64,000 nucleotides of DNA from DASUKM01 sp036278735. Lineage in GTDB: Bacteria > Acidobacteriota > Vicinamibacteria > Vicinamibacterales > 2-12-FULL-66-21. The stretch lies in contig DASUKM010000002.1 in NCBI GenBank assembly GCA_036278735.1, positions 1 to 64,000 of the forward strand. Direction: 5' to 3'. The notes beneath the pieces were generated by a model. That model saw nothing but the letters and a program-made list of their open reading frames with translations, made no database searches and was not told the origin of the DNA. Position 1 is the stretch's first letter. Each line of letters begins with the position of its first letter. This document shows, in pieces, positions 1 to 7,755 of this stretch. Position numbers and translations under genes: made by a program.

Positions 1-205
1 CGCAGGCTCCGCCCCTCGCTTACGCTCACGTCGCTCGCTCGCGCTCCGCCGGCTCGCTCCGTTCCGTTCGCCCTGTTTGGCGCTCGCAGGCTCCGCCCCT
101 CGCTTACGCTCACGTCGCTCGCTCGCGCTCCGCCGGCTCGCTCCGTTCCGTTCGCCCTGTTTGGCGCTCGCAGGCTCCGCCCCTCGCTCAAGCTCACGTC
201 ACTCG
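1..205. repeat. 84-bp tandem repeat array, cut by left edge
   Basis: The unit beginning CGCAGGCTCCGCCCC recurs at positions 1, 85 and 169, a period of 84 bp. The first two copies are identical as far as I can read. The third diverges after about 20 bases and fades out before the fabF stop codon. The array runs off the left edge, so copy number is unknown. It lies downstream of fabF and is rich in GCTCGC/CGCTCGC sub-motifs. There are no unique spacers, so it is not CRISPR. The period is a multiple of three, but I see no convincing gene in it. Confidence 0.85.
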
Positions 206-219
206 TTCGCCTGGCGAAC

Positions 220-1461
220 CTACTCCTCATATTGTTTCATCAAGAGCGTTCCGTTGGTGCCGCCGAACCCGAACGAGTTCGAGAGCGCATACCGGATGGT
301 CATCGGGCGGGCCGTGTGGGGCACGTAATCGAGGTCGCAGGCGGGGTCGGGGACGTCGAGGTTGATCGTCGGGGGGGCCACCTGGTGCCGCACCGCGAGC
401 GCCGTGATGCCGGCCTCGAGGCCGCCCGCGGCCCCCAGCAGGTGCCCCGTCATCGATTTGGTGGACGAGATCGCGAGCCGGTAGGCGTGCTGGCCGAAGG
501 CGCGCTTGACGCCGAGCGTCTCGGTCGGATCGTTGATGGGCGTCGACGTGCCGTGCGCGTTGATGTAGTCGATCTGCTCGGGCGCCAGGCCGGCCTTGCC
601 GAGCGCCATGGTCATCGCGCGCACGGCGCCGTGCGCCTCCTCGGGCTGGCCGGTCAGATGGTAGGCGTCGGAGGTCAGCCCGTAGCCGACGATCTCCGCG
701 TACACCGACGCGCCCCGCCGCCGCGCGGCCTCGAGCTCCTCCAGGATCAGGATGCCGGAGCCTTCGCCCATGACGAAGCCGTCGCGGTCGCGATCGAAGG
801 GACGGCTGGCGCGCTGGGGTTCGTCGTTGCGCGTGGAGAGCGCCCGCATCGCGGCGAAGCCGCCGACCCCCAACGGAGTGATCGCCGCTTCCGATCCCCC
901 GGCGATCATCACGTCGGCGTCGCCCCGGCGGATGATCTCGTACGCCTCCCCGATGGCATGGGCCGACGCCGTGCAGGCGGTGCAGGTCGCGAGGTTGGGG
1001 CCGCGCGCGTTGAACCGGATCGAGACCTGTCCGGCCGCCAGATTGATGATCGAGGCCGGAATGAAGAAGGGGGAAATCCGCCGCGGTCCGCCCTTCAGGA
1101 GCTCGAGGTGCTCGCGCTCGATCGTGGAAAACCCGCCGATCCCCGAAGCGATGAAGACGCCGACGCCGTCGGCCATCTCCGGCGTGACCACGAGCCGCGC
1201 ATCGTCGACGGCAAACTGCGCCGCCGCGAGCGCAAACTGGATGAAGACGTCCATCTTCTTGACGTCTTTCCTGTCGACGAACTGGAGCGGATCGAAGTCC
1301 TTGACCTCACCCGCGATCCGCGCCGAAAACCGCGACGCGTCGAAGCGGGTGATCGGTCCGATGCCGCTGGTGCCGGCGCAGAGCGCATCCCAGTTTGCCT
1401 GCGTTCCGATGCCCAGCGGGGAAATCAGTCCCACGCCCGTGACGACGACTCGCCTGCTCAA
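220..1461 (-). CDS. fabF: 3-oxoacyl-ACP synthase II (FabF)
   Basis: This is the condensing enzyme of fatty-acid elongation: it condenses malonyl-ACP with acyl-ACP in the cytoplasm. The 413-residue length is normal for KAS II. The thiolase-fold Cys-His-His triad is visible: Cys163 in TACTAS, His303 in NAHGTST and His340 in SMTGHLLGAAG. The glycine-rich C-terminal motif NSFGFGGTNG is present near the end. It is the last gene of the plsX-fabD-fabG-acpP-fabF run. It is separated from acpP by about 95 bp containing three small hairpins. The ATG at 1461 opens directly into the standard MSRRVVVTG N-terminus, so the start is secure. No intact fabH was found in the window, so initiation by KAS III must be encoded elsewhere. 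Confidence 0.97.
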   Translation of the reverse strand: MSRRVVVTGVGLISPLGIGTQANWDALCAGTSGIGPITRFDASRFSARIAGEVKDFDPLQFVDRKDVKKMDVFIQFALAAAQFAVDDARLVVTPEMADGVGVFIASGIGGFSTIEREHLELLKGGPRRISPFFIPASIINLAAGQVSIRFNARGPNLATCTACTASAHAIGEAYEIIRRGDADVMIAGGSEAAITPLGVGGFAAMRALSTRNDEPQRASRPFDRDRDGFVMGEGSGILILEELEAARRRGASVYAEIVGYGLTSDAYHLTGQPEEAHGAVRAMTMALGKAGLAPEQIDYINAHGTSTPINDPTETLGVKRAFGQHAYRLAISSTKSMTGHLLGAAGGLEAGITALAVRHQVAPPTINLDVPDPACDLDYVPHTARPMTIRYALSNSFGFGGTNGTLLMKQYEE

Positions 1462-1483
1462 TCCGCCTCCGTCCTCATGCTTT

Positions 1484-1557
1484 GCCGGGTGTGAACACCC
1501 GGCCTCCCTTCGCCGGATCCGAAGACCCGGCCTTTCTGCCGGGTCTGAAGACCCGGC
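1484..1557. repeat. Three tandem GCCGGGT-type hairpins between acpP and fabF
   Basis: Three short inverted repeats follow one another at 1484-1503, 1512-1532 and 1538-1557. Each has a GCCGGGTS-type arm, a 4-base loop and the complementary arm ending in CCCGGC. The middle one is imperfect. On the transcribed minus strand the loops read TTCA, TTCG and TTCA, so the middle one is a UUCG-type loop. The array abuts the acpP stop codon. There is no T-run, so these are more likely mRNA-stability or REP-like elements than a full terminator. Confidence 0.75.
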
Positions 1558-1800
1558 CTACTTCTTGGTCTTGGCGTGCGAGTCGATGTACTCGATCGCT
1601 TCCTTGACGCGGGTAATCTTCTCGGCGTCCTCGTCGGGGATTTCGATCCCGAACTCCTCCTCGAACGCCATGACGAGCTCGACCGTGTCGAGCGAGTCGG
1701 CCCCGAGGTCGTCCACGAACGAGGCGTCCGGCGTCACTTCTTCCTCGTCGACGCCGAGCTGCTCCACGATGATGCTCTTGACCTTGTCTGCGACGGCCAT
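1558..1800 (-). CDS. acpP: Acyl carrier protein
   Basis: This is the 80-residue acyl carrier protein that carries growing acyl chains as thioesters on 4'-phosphopantetheine. The attachment site is Ser36 in the GADSLDT motif, followed by the acidic helix VELVMAFEEEF. Net charge is strongly acidic, as expected. It sits between fabG (upstream, 39 bp gap) and fabF (downstream). Hairpins lie immediately on both sides of the gene. That arrangement would suit differential mRNA stability, because AcpP is normally needed in large excess over FabG and FabF; this last point is inference. The ATG start at 1800 gives the standard N-terminus MAVADKVKSI. Confidence 0.97.
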   Translation of the reverse strand: MAVADKVKSIIVEQLGVDEEEVTPDASFVDDLGADSLDTVELVMAFEEEFGIEIPDEDAEKITRVKEAIEYIDSHAKTKK

Positions 1801-1818
1801 TCAGCCCTCCATTCAGGC

Positions 1819-1840
1819 GGCCGGGTCTCGAGACCCGGCC
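1819..1840. repeat. Perfect 22-bp palindrome between fabG and acpP
   Basis: The arm GGCCGGGTCTC is followed directly by its exact reverse complement. The last base overlaps the fabG stop codon on the minus strand. It is the same sequence family as the hairpins at 1484-1557, so acpP is bracketed on both sides. Confidence 0.8.
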
Positions 1841-2583
1841 TACATGTACATGCCGCCGTTGACGGCGACGACCTGCCCCGTAATATACGATGCCTCGTCA
1901 GAGGCGAGAAAGCAGACCGCCGCGGCGACGTCGGCCGGCGTGCCGAGACGCTGCAGCGGGATCCGTGACGCCCACTCCTCGCGCGCGCTGTCGGTCAGCG
2001 CGCGCGTCATGTCGGTCTCGATCATCCCGGGCGCCACGACGTTGACCGTGATGTGCCGCGACGCGACTTCGAGCGCCACGGCCTTGGCGAACCCGATCAC
2101 GCCGGCCTTTGAAGCGGCGTAATTCGCCTGCCCGGCGTTGCCCGCCTGCCCGACCACCGAACTGATGCAGATGATGCGCCCGCTCTTCTGACGGATCATC
2201 GGCTTGAGCACCGCCTGCGTCAGCGCGAAGGCCGCCGACAGATTCGTGGCGATCACCGCGTCCCAGTCGTCGCGCTTCATCCGCAGCATCAGTTGGTCCC
2301 GCGCGATGCCGGCGTTGTTGACCAGCACGTCGATCCGGCCGTGCCGGTCGAGCGTTCCGGCCACGAGCGGCCCGATGGCCGCCGCGTCGGTCACGTCGGC
2401 CGCGACCATTTCCGCCGTCCCGCCGCTCGCGCGGATCTCGTCGACGGTGGCCGCCGCATGGTCGCCGCGCGCCGCGGCCACCACACGCGCCCCCTGGGCG
2501 GCGAGCTGGCGGGCCACGGCCCGGCCGATGCCTCGCGAGGCGCCGGTCACGATCGCCACGCGTCCGCTGAGATCGATCATCAT
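1840..2583 (-). CDS. fabG: 3-oxoacyl-ACP reductase (FabG)
   Basis: This NADPH-dependent short-chain dehydrogenase reduces 3-oxoacyl-ACP in fatty-acid elongation. The 247 residues carry the Rossmann motif TGASRGIG near residue 14, the NNAG motif, the catalytic Ser (ISSVVG) and the YAASK motif. The C-terminus ends in the family-typical YITGQVVAVNGGMYM. It lies between fabD (17 bp upstream) and acpP. The start reads ATG ATG ATC, so initiation could be at 2583 or one codon later. Context and motif set make FabG much more likely than a generic SDR. Confidence 0.95.
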   Translation of the reverse strand: MMIDLSGRVAIVTGASRGIGRAVARQLAAQGARVVAAARGDHAAATVDEIRASGGTAEMVAADVTDAAAIGPLVAGTLDRHGRIDVLVNNAGIARDQLMLRMKRDDWDAVIATNLSAAFALTQAVLKPMIRQKSGRIICISSVVGQAGNAGQANYAASKAGVIGFAKAVALEVASRHITVNVVAPGMIETDMTRALTDSAREEWASRIPLQRLGTPADVAAAVCFLASDEASYITGQVVAVNGGMYM

Positions 2584-2599
2584 CGGTTCGATCCGGCGC

Positions 2600-3532
2600 T
2601 CACCGGCCCCGGACCGTGGAGCGCAGGGCGTCCAGGCCGTCGGGGCCCTCCAGGTTGATCGCGGTGACGGTGCGGTCGATTTTCCTGATCAACCCCGTCA
2701 GCACGGCACCCGGCCCCAGCTCGATGAACGTCCGCACCCCTTCCGACACGAGACGCCGCACCACCTCTTCCCAGCGCACCGGGCACGAGACCTGGCGCAC
2801 CAGCGCCTCGATCGATGGGGCCGCCTCGCGCTTCGGCTCCGCGTCGACGTTGGCCACGACCGGCACACGCGGGTCGCTCGCGCCGAGCGCGCGCAGCTCC
2901 GGAGCCAGCCGCGCCTCCGCCGGCTTCATCAACGCGCAGTGGAACGGGGCGCTCACCGCCAGCGGCACGACCCGCCGCGCCCCGAGCGCGCGAGCCCGCT
3001 CGCCGGCGCGCTGGACCGCCGCGGCATGCCCGGCAATCACCACCTGCCCCGGCGCATTCAGGTTGGCCGGCGTCACGACCTGCCCTTCCGCCGCCTCGGC
3101 GCACGCGCGCGCCACGGCGTCGGCGTCGAGGCCGAGAATCGCGGCCATCGCGCCCTCGCCGACGGGCACGGCCGCCTGCATGTACGCTCCGCGATGCCGC
3201 ACCGTCCTCAAGGCATCCGCAAAGGATAGCGTACCGGCCGCCACATGGGCCGAATACTCGCCGAGGCTGTGCCCGGCGAGAAACGCGGCGTCGATCCCCT
3301 CCGACCGCACGAGCCGGTACACGGCCGTACTCACGGCGAGAATCGCCGGCTGCGCATGCTCCGTCAACCGCAACTGCTCGTCGGGTCCGTCGAAGCACAG
3401 ACGCGCGAGCGGCTCGCCGAGCGCGGCATCCGCTTCGGCGAACGTCTCCCGTACCACGGGAAACTGCTCGGCGAGCGCGCGCCCCATGCCGGTTTTCTGA
3501 GACCCCTGTCCGGGAAACACGAACGCGATCAT
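2600..3532 (-). CDS. fabD: Malonyl-CoA:ACP transacylase (FabD)
   Basis: FabD transfers malonyl from CoA to ACP, supplying the extender unit for FabF. The 310-residue protein begins MIAFVFPGQGSQ, the standard FabD N-terminus. It carries the nucleophile elbow GHSLGEY (His88, Ser89) and the second catalytic histidine, His198, in SAPFHCALM. The gene starts 8 bp after the plsX stop codon. In many bacteria fabH lies between plsX and fabD; here there is no room for it. Downstream, fabG begins after 16 bp, so the genes are very likely co-transcribed. Confidence 0.96.
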   Translation of the reverse strand: MIAFVFPGQGSQKTGMGRALAEQFPVVRETFAEADAALGEPLARLCFDGPDEQLRLTEHAQPAILAVSTAVYRLVRSEGIDAAFLAGHSLGEYSAHVAAGTLSFADALRTVRHRGAYMQAAVPVGEGAMAAILGLDADAVARACAEAAEGQVVTPANLNAPGQVVIAGHAAAVQRAGERARALGARRVVPLAVSAPFHCALMKPAEARLAPELRALGASDPRVPVVANVDAEPKREAAPSIEALVRQVSCPVRWEEVVRRLVSEGVRTFIELGPGAVLTGLIRKIDRTVTAINLEGPDGLDALRSTVRGR

Positions 3533-3540
3533 CGGTGGAA

Positions 3541-4545
3541 TCAGCTCTCCGGGCCAAGCGCCGCCAGATCGCGCGACAGCCGGCCGACGAGGTCCTCGCG
3601 GACCCCGCGAACGGCCATCGTGACGGCGTTGGCCACCGCTTTCGACGACGACCGGCCGTGGCCGACGATGCAGAGCGCGTTGAGTCCGACGAGCGGCGCG
3701 CCGCCGTACTCCGAATAGTCCACGCGCCGGCGGAAGCGCCGGAACGCCTGATGCGCGAGCACGAACCCCATGCGGCCGCTGAAGGTGGCCGACAGCTCGT
3801 CGCGCAGCAGCCCCTCGACGGATTCGACGAGCCCCTCACTCACCTTGAGCGTCACGTTCCCGGTGAAGCCGTCGCACACGATGACATCCGCTTCCCCCGC
3901 GTAGACGTCCTGCCCCTCGATGTTGCCGATGAAATGCACCGGCGCGTTCTTGAGCCGCCGATGCGCTTCGCGTGTCAACTCGTTCCCCTTGCTCTCTTCC
4001 TCGCCGACCGACAGCAGGGCCACGCGGGGCGCCTCCCGGCCGAGCGCGACGCGCGCGTAGGCGGCCCCCATCACGGCGAACTGCACGAGGTGCTGCGGCC
4101 GGCAGCCCACGGTGGCGCCGGAATCGAGCAGGATCGCCGGGTCGTGTCTCGTGGGAATGATGGTGGCCAGGGCCGGACGATCGACACCGGGCAGGAGGCC
4201 GAACGCCGCATGCGCCGCCAGCACCGAGGCGCCCGTATGACCGGCGCTGAACAGCGCGTCCGCCTGCCCTTCGCGGACGGCGTCGGCGGCGAGCCGGATC
4301 GAGGCCCGCGGCTTGTGCCGCAGCGCGGAGGATGCCGACTCCGCCACGTCGACGCGCTCACTGGTCTCGACGATCCGCACATCGAGACCGCCCGCGGCGG
4401 GGTGACGCGCCAGCTCCAGCTCGATCGCCTCGCGCGCACCGACCAGCAGGAGGCCGACCTGCAGGTGCCGCGCGGCCACGAGCGCGCCATCGACAATGGT
4501 CGCCGGCGCCTCGTCGCCTCCCATCGCATCGATGGCGATCCGCAT
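3541..4545 (-). CDS. plsX: Phosphate acyltransferase (PlsX)
   Basis: PlsX converts acyl-ACP to acyl-phosphate, the donor for PlsY in phospholipid synthesis at the inner face of the membrane. The 334-residue protein starts with the diagnostic MRIAIDAMGGDEAP. It contains the GATVGC and VCDGFTGNVTLK segments conserved in the family. It follows rpmF with a 42-bp gap in the classic yceD-rpmF-plsX-fab order. The ATG at 4545 places the MGGD motif at residues 8-11, as in characterised homologues. Confidence 0.96.
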   Translation of the reverse strand: MRIAIDAMGGDEAPATIVDGALVAARHLQVGLLLVGAREAIELELARHPAAGGLDVRIVETSERVDVAESASSALRHKPRASIRLAADAVREGQADALFSAGHTGASVLAAHAAFGLLPGVDRPALATIIPTRHDPAILLDSGATVGCRPQHLVQFAVMGAAYARVALGREAPRVALLSVGEEESKGNELTREAHRRLKNAPVHFIGNIEGQDVYAGEADVIVCDGFTGNVTLKVSEGLVESVEGLLRDELSATFSGRMGFVLAHQAFRRFRRRVDYSEYGGAPLVGLNALCIVGHGRSSSKAVANAVTMAVRGVREDLVGRLSRDLAALGPES

Positions 4546-4587
4546 TACTTACCCGGAGCTTCGCGTCGACACGGCTCGGGGCGAGGG

Positions 4588-4770
4588 CTACACCTCTTCA
4601 ACCGGCTTGACCTGACGCGCTTTGTAATACCCGCAGTTCGGGCACACCTGGTGGGGCGGCTTCGGCTCGTGGCACTGCGGACACTCGCCGCGCGGGACGG
4701 CGGCCAGGGCGTCGTGCGTCCGGCGCTTCGCCGTGCGGGTCTTCGAGTGCCGGCGCTTGGGATTCGGCAT
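4588..4770 (-). CDS. rpmF: 50S ribosomal protein L32
   Basis: This 60-residue basic protein has the L32 signature MPNPKRRHSKTRT. It has a zinc ribbon made by Cys30, Cys33, Cys43 and Cys46, so it is the zinc-binding form. It is a component of the large ribosomal subunit. The ATG at 4770 lies 4 bp after the stop codon of the upstream yceD-family gene, the normal pairing in which ribosome and fatty-acid/phospholipid genes are co-expressed. Confidence 0.97.
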   Translation of the reverse strand: MPNPKRRHSKTRTAKRRTHDALAAVPRGECPQCHEPKPPHQVCPNCGYYKARQVKPVEEV

Positions 4771-4774
4771 GCGA

Positions 4775-5311
4775 TCAACTCTCCTTGTCGCGGTGCAGCA
4801 GCCCTTCGAGCGCCGCCAGCCGCGGATCGTGCCACCGCGGCACGCAGCTACAGGTTTCCCGGTTCAGGTTCGTCCCGCACTGCGGACACAGGCCCTGGCA
4901 GTCGGGACGGCACAACGGCTTCATCGGCAGCGCCAGCTCGAACTGCTCGTGCAGCAGCTCGGCGATGTCGAGCGTCTCGTCGCGATAATACGCCGTCATC
5001 AGATCGTCGTCGGCGACCTCGTGTTCCCCGTCGGCCGCGTGCGCCGGCTGGGGCAGGTATCGCAGGTCGAACGGGCTGTCCACCTCGACCTCGTACGGCT
5101 CGAGACACCGGCCGCACTCGAGGCCCAGCCGCGTCTGCACGCGGCCGCGCACCCGGATGGCGTCGCGCTCCCTGTGCAGATCCAGGACGAGATCCACGGG
5201 CGCCGTCACGCGATAGTCGTCGTCGACCGCCAGCCCCGACGGCTCGAACGTGCGTTCGACGTGTTCGTCGGCGCGCCCCCGGCGGCCGAGCTGACTGAGA
5301 TCGAGTTGCAT
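4775..5311 (-). CDS. YceD/DUF177 family protein
   Basis: This 178-residue protein belongs to the DUF177 (YceD) family, whose gene almost always precedes rpmF. Homologues have been linked to 23S rRNA accumulation; the exact role is not established for this one. Visible features are the motif ECGRCLEPYEVEV in the middle and a C-terminal cysteine cluster (CRPDCQGLCPQCG, then a further CSC) that looks like a metal-binding ribbon. It is the first gene of the yceD-rpmF-plsX-fab operon. The upstream gap to dgt contains a short GAACC-type repeat. Confidence 0.9.
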   Translation of the reverse strand: MQLDLSQLGRRGRADEHVERTFEPSGLAVDDDYRVTAPVDLVLDLHRERDAIRVRGRVQTRLGLECGRCLEPYEVEVDSPFDLRYLPQPAHAADGEHEVADDDLMTAYYRDETLDIAELLHEQFELALPMKPLCRPDCQGLCPQCGTNLNRETCSCVPRWHDPRLAALEGLLHRDKES

Positions 5312-5364
5312 GACACGAACGCCCGCCGCGCGGGCATGAACCCCTGATTATACCGGATCCTTGT

Positions 5365-5399
5365 CGGTTCAGGGTTTCCGGTTCAGGCCCCGAACCCGG
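5365..5399. repeat. GGTTCAGGG/GAACCC micro-repeat
   Basis: A short direct repeat (GGTTCAGGGTTTCC, GGTTCAGGCC) is followed by the opposite-orientation piece CCCCGAACCC. It fills the gap between the dgt-like stop and the start of the yceD-family gene. A related GGTTCCGGGTTCAGGGTTCC block lies at 12078-12120, so this is one dispersed intergenic micro-repeat type. No gene is present here. Confidence 0.55.
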
Positions 5400-5403
5400 A
5401 CGA

Positions 5404-6447
5404 TCACGGCTCGAGCGACACCCACGGCTTTGGAATGAAGAGCTGGGCGTACAGATTGACCGCGTAGCGATCCGTCATGCCCGCGATGAAGTCGCGCGCC
5501 GCCGCATCGAGCCCTTCCGCGTCGATCGTCCGGCGGTCGAGGAACTCGTCGGGATTCTCGCGGACGCGCTCCCAGAGACCGCCGAGAATGCCGGCCGCCT
5601 TCTTGAACTCGGCCGTCGCGAGGTCGTTCTCGTACACGGCCTCGAACAGAAAACCGCGCAGCCCGACCGTCGCGTCGAGGATCTCGTCGCTCATCCGGAC
5701 CTCGCTCAATCCGCCGGCCATCGTCTGCAGGACGACGTCGGTGACCATGCGGCCGATGCGCTCCGAGGAGCTGCCGCCCAGCACGTCGACGTGCTGGCGG
5801 GGCAGGTCGCCGGGCCGCAGCAGGCCGGCTCGCCCCGCATCGTCGATGTCGTGGTTCACGTACGCGATGATGTCGGCCACCCGCGCGATCTGCCCTTCGA
5901 GCGTGCTGGCGCGATGCTCCGGATCCGCCCCGACCGGAACCCCGTGCTTCCCCTTCGAGTGACGCGCGATGCCGTCGCGCACTTCCCATGTCAGATTCAA
6001 CCCCTGGCCGTCGTGCTCGAGCACGTCGACGATCCGCAGACTCTGCTCGTAGTGCTCGAAACCGCCCGGCACCAGATTCTGGAGCACGCGTTCCCCTGCG
6101 TGCCCGAACGGCGTGTGTCCGAGGTCGTGTCCGAGGGCGATGGCTTCGGTCAGCTCCTCGTTCAGGCGGAGCACTTTCGCGATGCTGCGGGCGATCTGCG
6201 AGACTTCGAGCGTGTGGGTCAGCCGCGTGCGATAGTGATCGCCCGTCGGCGCGAAGAACACCTGCGTCTTGTGCTTCAGGCGGCGGAACGCCTTGCAATG
6301 GATGATGCGATCGCGGTCGCGCTGGAAGGCCGGACGAATCGGATCTTCCGGTTCCGGGTGCAGGCGTCCGCGCGTGGCGGCGCTCCGGGCGGCCTGCGGC
6401 GCGAGGGCCTGCTGCTCGCGCGCTTCGAGATCTTCGCGGATGTGCAT
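5404..6447 (-). CDS. dGTPase-like HD-domain triphosphohydrolase
   Basis: This is a 347-residue HD-superfamily protein of the deoxyguanosinetriphosphate triphosphohydrolase-like family. It would hydrolyse dNTPs to nucleosides plus tripolyphosphate. The HD metal site is visible as THTLEVSQIARSIA followed by ALGHDLGHTPFGHAGE. A family-typical FRRLKHKTQVF segment lies before it. The length matches the shorter bacterial Dgt-like clade rather than E. coli Dgt (about 500 residues). The start ATG at 6447 gives MHIREDLEAREQQAL. It is upstream of the fatty-acid operon on the same strand and may be independently transcribed. Substrate preference cannot be read from sequence. Confidence 0.92.
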   Translation of the reverse strand: MHIREDLEAREQQALAPQAARSAATRGRLHPEPEDPIRPAFQRDRDRIIHCKAFRRLKHKTQVFFAPTGDHYRTRLTHTLEVSQIARSIAKVLRLNEELTEAIALGHDLGHTPFGHAGERVLQNLVPGGFEHYEQSLRIVDVLEHDGQGLNLTWEVRDGIARHSKGKHGVPVGADPEHRASTLEGQIARVADIIAYVNHDIDDAGRAGLLRPGDLPRQHVDVLGGSSSERIGRMVTDVVLQTMAGGLSEVRMSDEILDATVGLRGFLFEAVYENDLATAEFKKAAGILGGLWERVRENPDEFLDRRTIDAEGLDAAARDFIAGMTDRYAVNLYAQLFIPKPWVSLEP

Positions 6448-6563
6448 CGGGCGTCAGCAGAACCCTGAACAGCGTGATGTGGCAAGGCCCAGGGCCCAAC
6501 TCCTGCGCTCTTTCGTCATCCTGCTAGAGCATAGCTGCAAACGGTCAGGACAGACCAGTGCGG

Positions 6564-7727
6564 CTACAGCAGTTGCGGCAGAAAGCTGCGGCCGTGCGCG
6601 AGCGGGCCGACCGCGAACAGATCCGCGAGCGTCTGGCCCAGATCCGCAAACGTCTCGCGGACGCCCAGATCGACGCCGGGGCGCACGGCCGCGCCGGCGA
6701 CCAGCAGCGGCACGTACTCGCGCGAATGGTCGGTGCTCGGCGTCGTCGGGTCGTTGCCGTGATCGGCGGTGACGATCAGCAGATCGCTCGGGCGCAGGCG
6801 CGGCAGGAGGGCGGCGAGCCGCGCGTCGAAGCGCTCGAGATTCTCTGCGTATCCAGCCGGATTGTTCCGATGGCCGTACACCGTATCGAAGTCGACGAGG
6901 TTCGCGAAGATCAGACCCTCGGGCGTCGACCGCATGGCGGCATCGACTTCGTCCATGCCCTGATCGTCGCTGGCGGTGTGCACGGCCCGCGTAATGCCGC
7001 GTCCGGCAAAGAGATCCTCGATCTTGCCGATGGCCACCACGGAACGCTCCGCCGCCGTCAGCAGGTCGAGCAGCGTGGTGCCGGCCGGAGGGCGCGCGAA
7101 ATCGCGCCGGTTCGCCGTCCGGCGGAACGATCCGGGCTCTCCGACGAACGGCCTCGCGATCACGCGTCCGAGTCCCATCCCCTGCACGGCGAGTTCGTAG
7201 GCGACGCGGCACATGCCATAGAGGTCGGCAACGGGGATCACCGCTTCGTGCGCGGCGATCTGGAACACGCTGTCGGCCGACGTGTACACAATCGGCCGCC
7301 CGGTTCGCAGGTGCTCGGGTCCGAGTTCGTCGATGATGACGGTGCCCGACGCCGCCTCGTTGCCGAGCGTACGGCGCCCGATCCGCTGCTCGAACGCATG
7401 GATCAGATCCGCGGGGAATCCGTCCGGGAAGGTGGGAAACGCGTGCGGCAGGACGATGCCCGTCAGCTCCCAGTGGCCGGTGACGGAGTCCTTGCCCGCC
7501 GATCGCTCGGCCATGCGACCGCAGGCGCCGCGCGGTTCGGGAGCCGATCCGCCGATGGCGGCCACGCGGGGCAGCCCGAGCGAGCGCAGCGTCGGCACGT
7601 TCAGGGGAATGCGACGGGCGATGTTGCCGAGGGTATCGCTGCCGCGATCGCCGTATGCGTCCGCGTCGGGCAGCTCGCCGGCGCCCACGCTGTCGAGGAC
7701 GATCAGAACGACGCGAGTGGGGGTCAT
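6564..7727 (-). CDS. deoB: Phosphopentomutase (DeoB)
   Basis: DeoB interconverts (deoxy)ribose-1-phosphate and -5-phosphate in nucleoside salvage. The protein has the alkaline-phosphatase-superfamily metal sites: RVVLIVLDSVGAGELPDA at the N-terminus and TADHGNDPT...DHSREYVPLLV at the C-terminus. Between these is the DeoB cap domain. I chose the ATG at 7727; an in-frame GTG two codons earlier (7733) is an alternative. It is immediately downstream of miaA with a 28-bp gap. Length (387-389 residues) is typical. Confidence 0.94.
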   Translation of the reverse strand: MTPTRVVLIVLDSVGAGELPDADAYGDRGSDTLGNIARRIPLNVPTLRSLGLPRVAAIGGSAPEPRGACGRMAERSAGKDSVTGHWELTGIVLPHAFPTFPDGFPADLIHAFEQRIGRRTLGNEAASGTVIIDELGPEHLRTGRPIVYTSADSVFQIAAHEAVIPVADLYGMCRVAYELAVQGMGLGRVIARPFVGEPGSFRRTANRRDFARPPAGTTLLDLLTAAERSVVAIGKIEDLFAGRGITRAVHTASDDQGMDEVDAAMRSTPEGLIFANLVDFDTVYGHRNNPAGYAENLERFDARLAALLPRLRPSDLLIVTADHGNDPTTPSTDHSREYVPLLVAGAAVRPGVDLGVRETFADLGQTLADLFAVGPLAHGRSFLPQLL

Positions 7728-7755
7728 CGTCACGGGTCCCGGGAAGCGCCCCGCG

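Noticed and set aside
1..205. 84-bp array considered as CRISPR or as a coding repeat
   Set aside because: Units are directly tandem with no unique spacers and no cas genes. The translation is low-complexity and lacks a start context.
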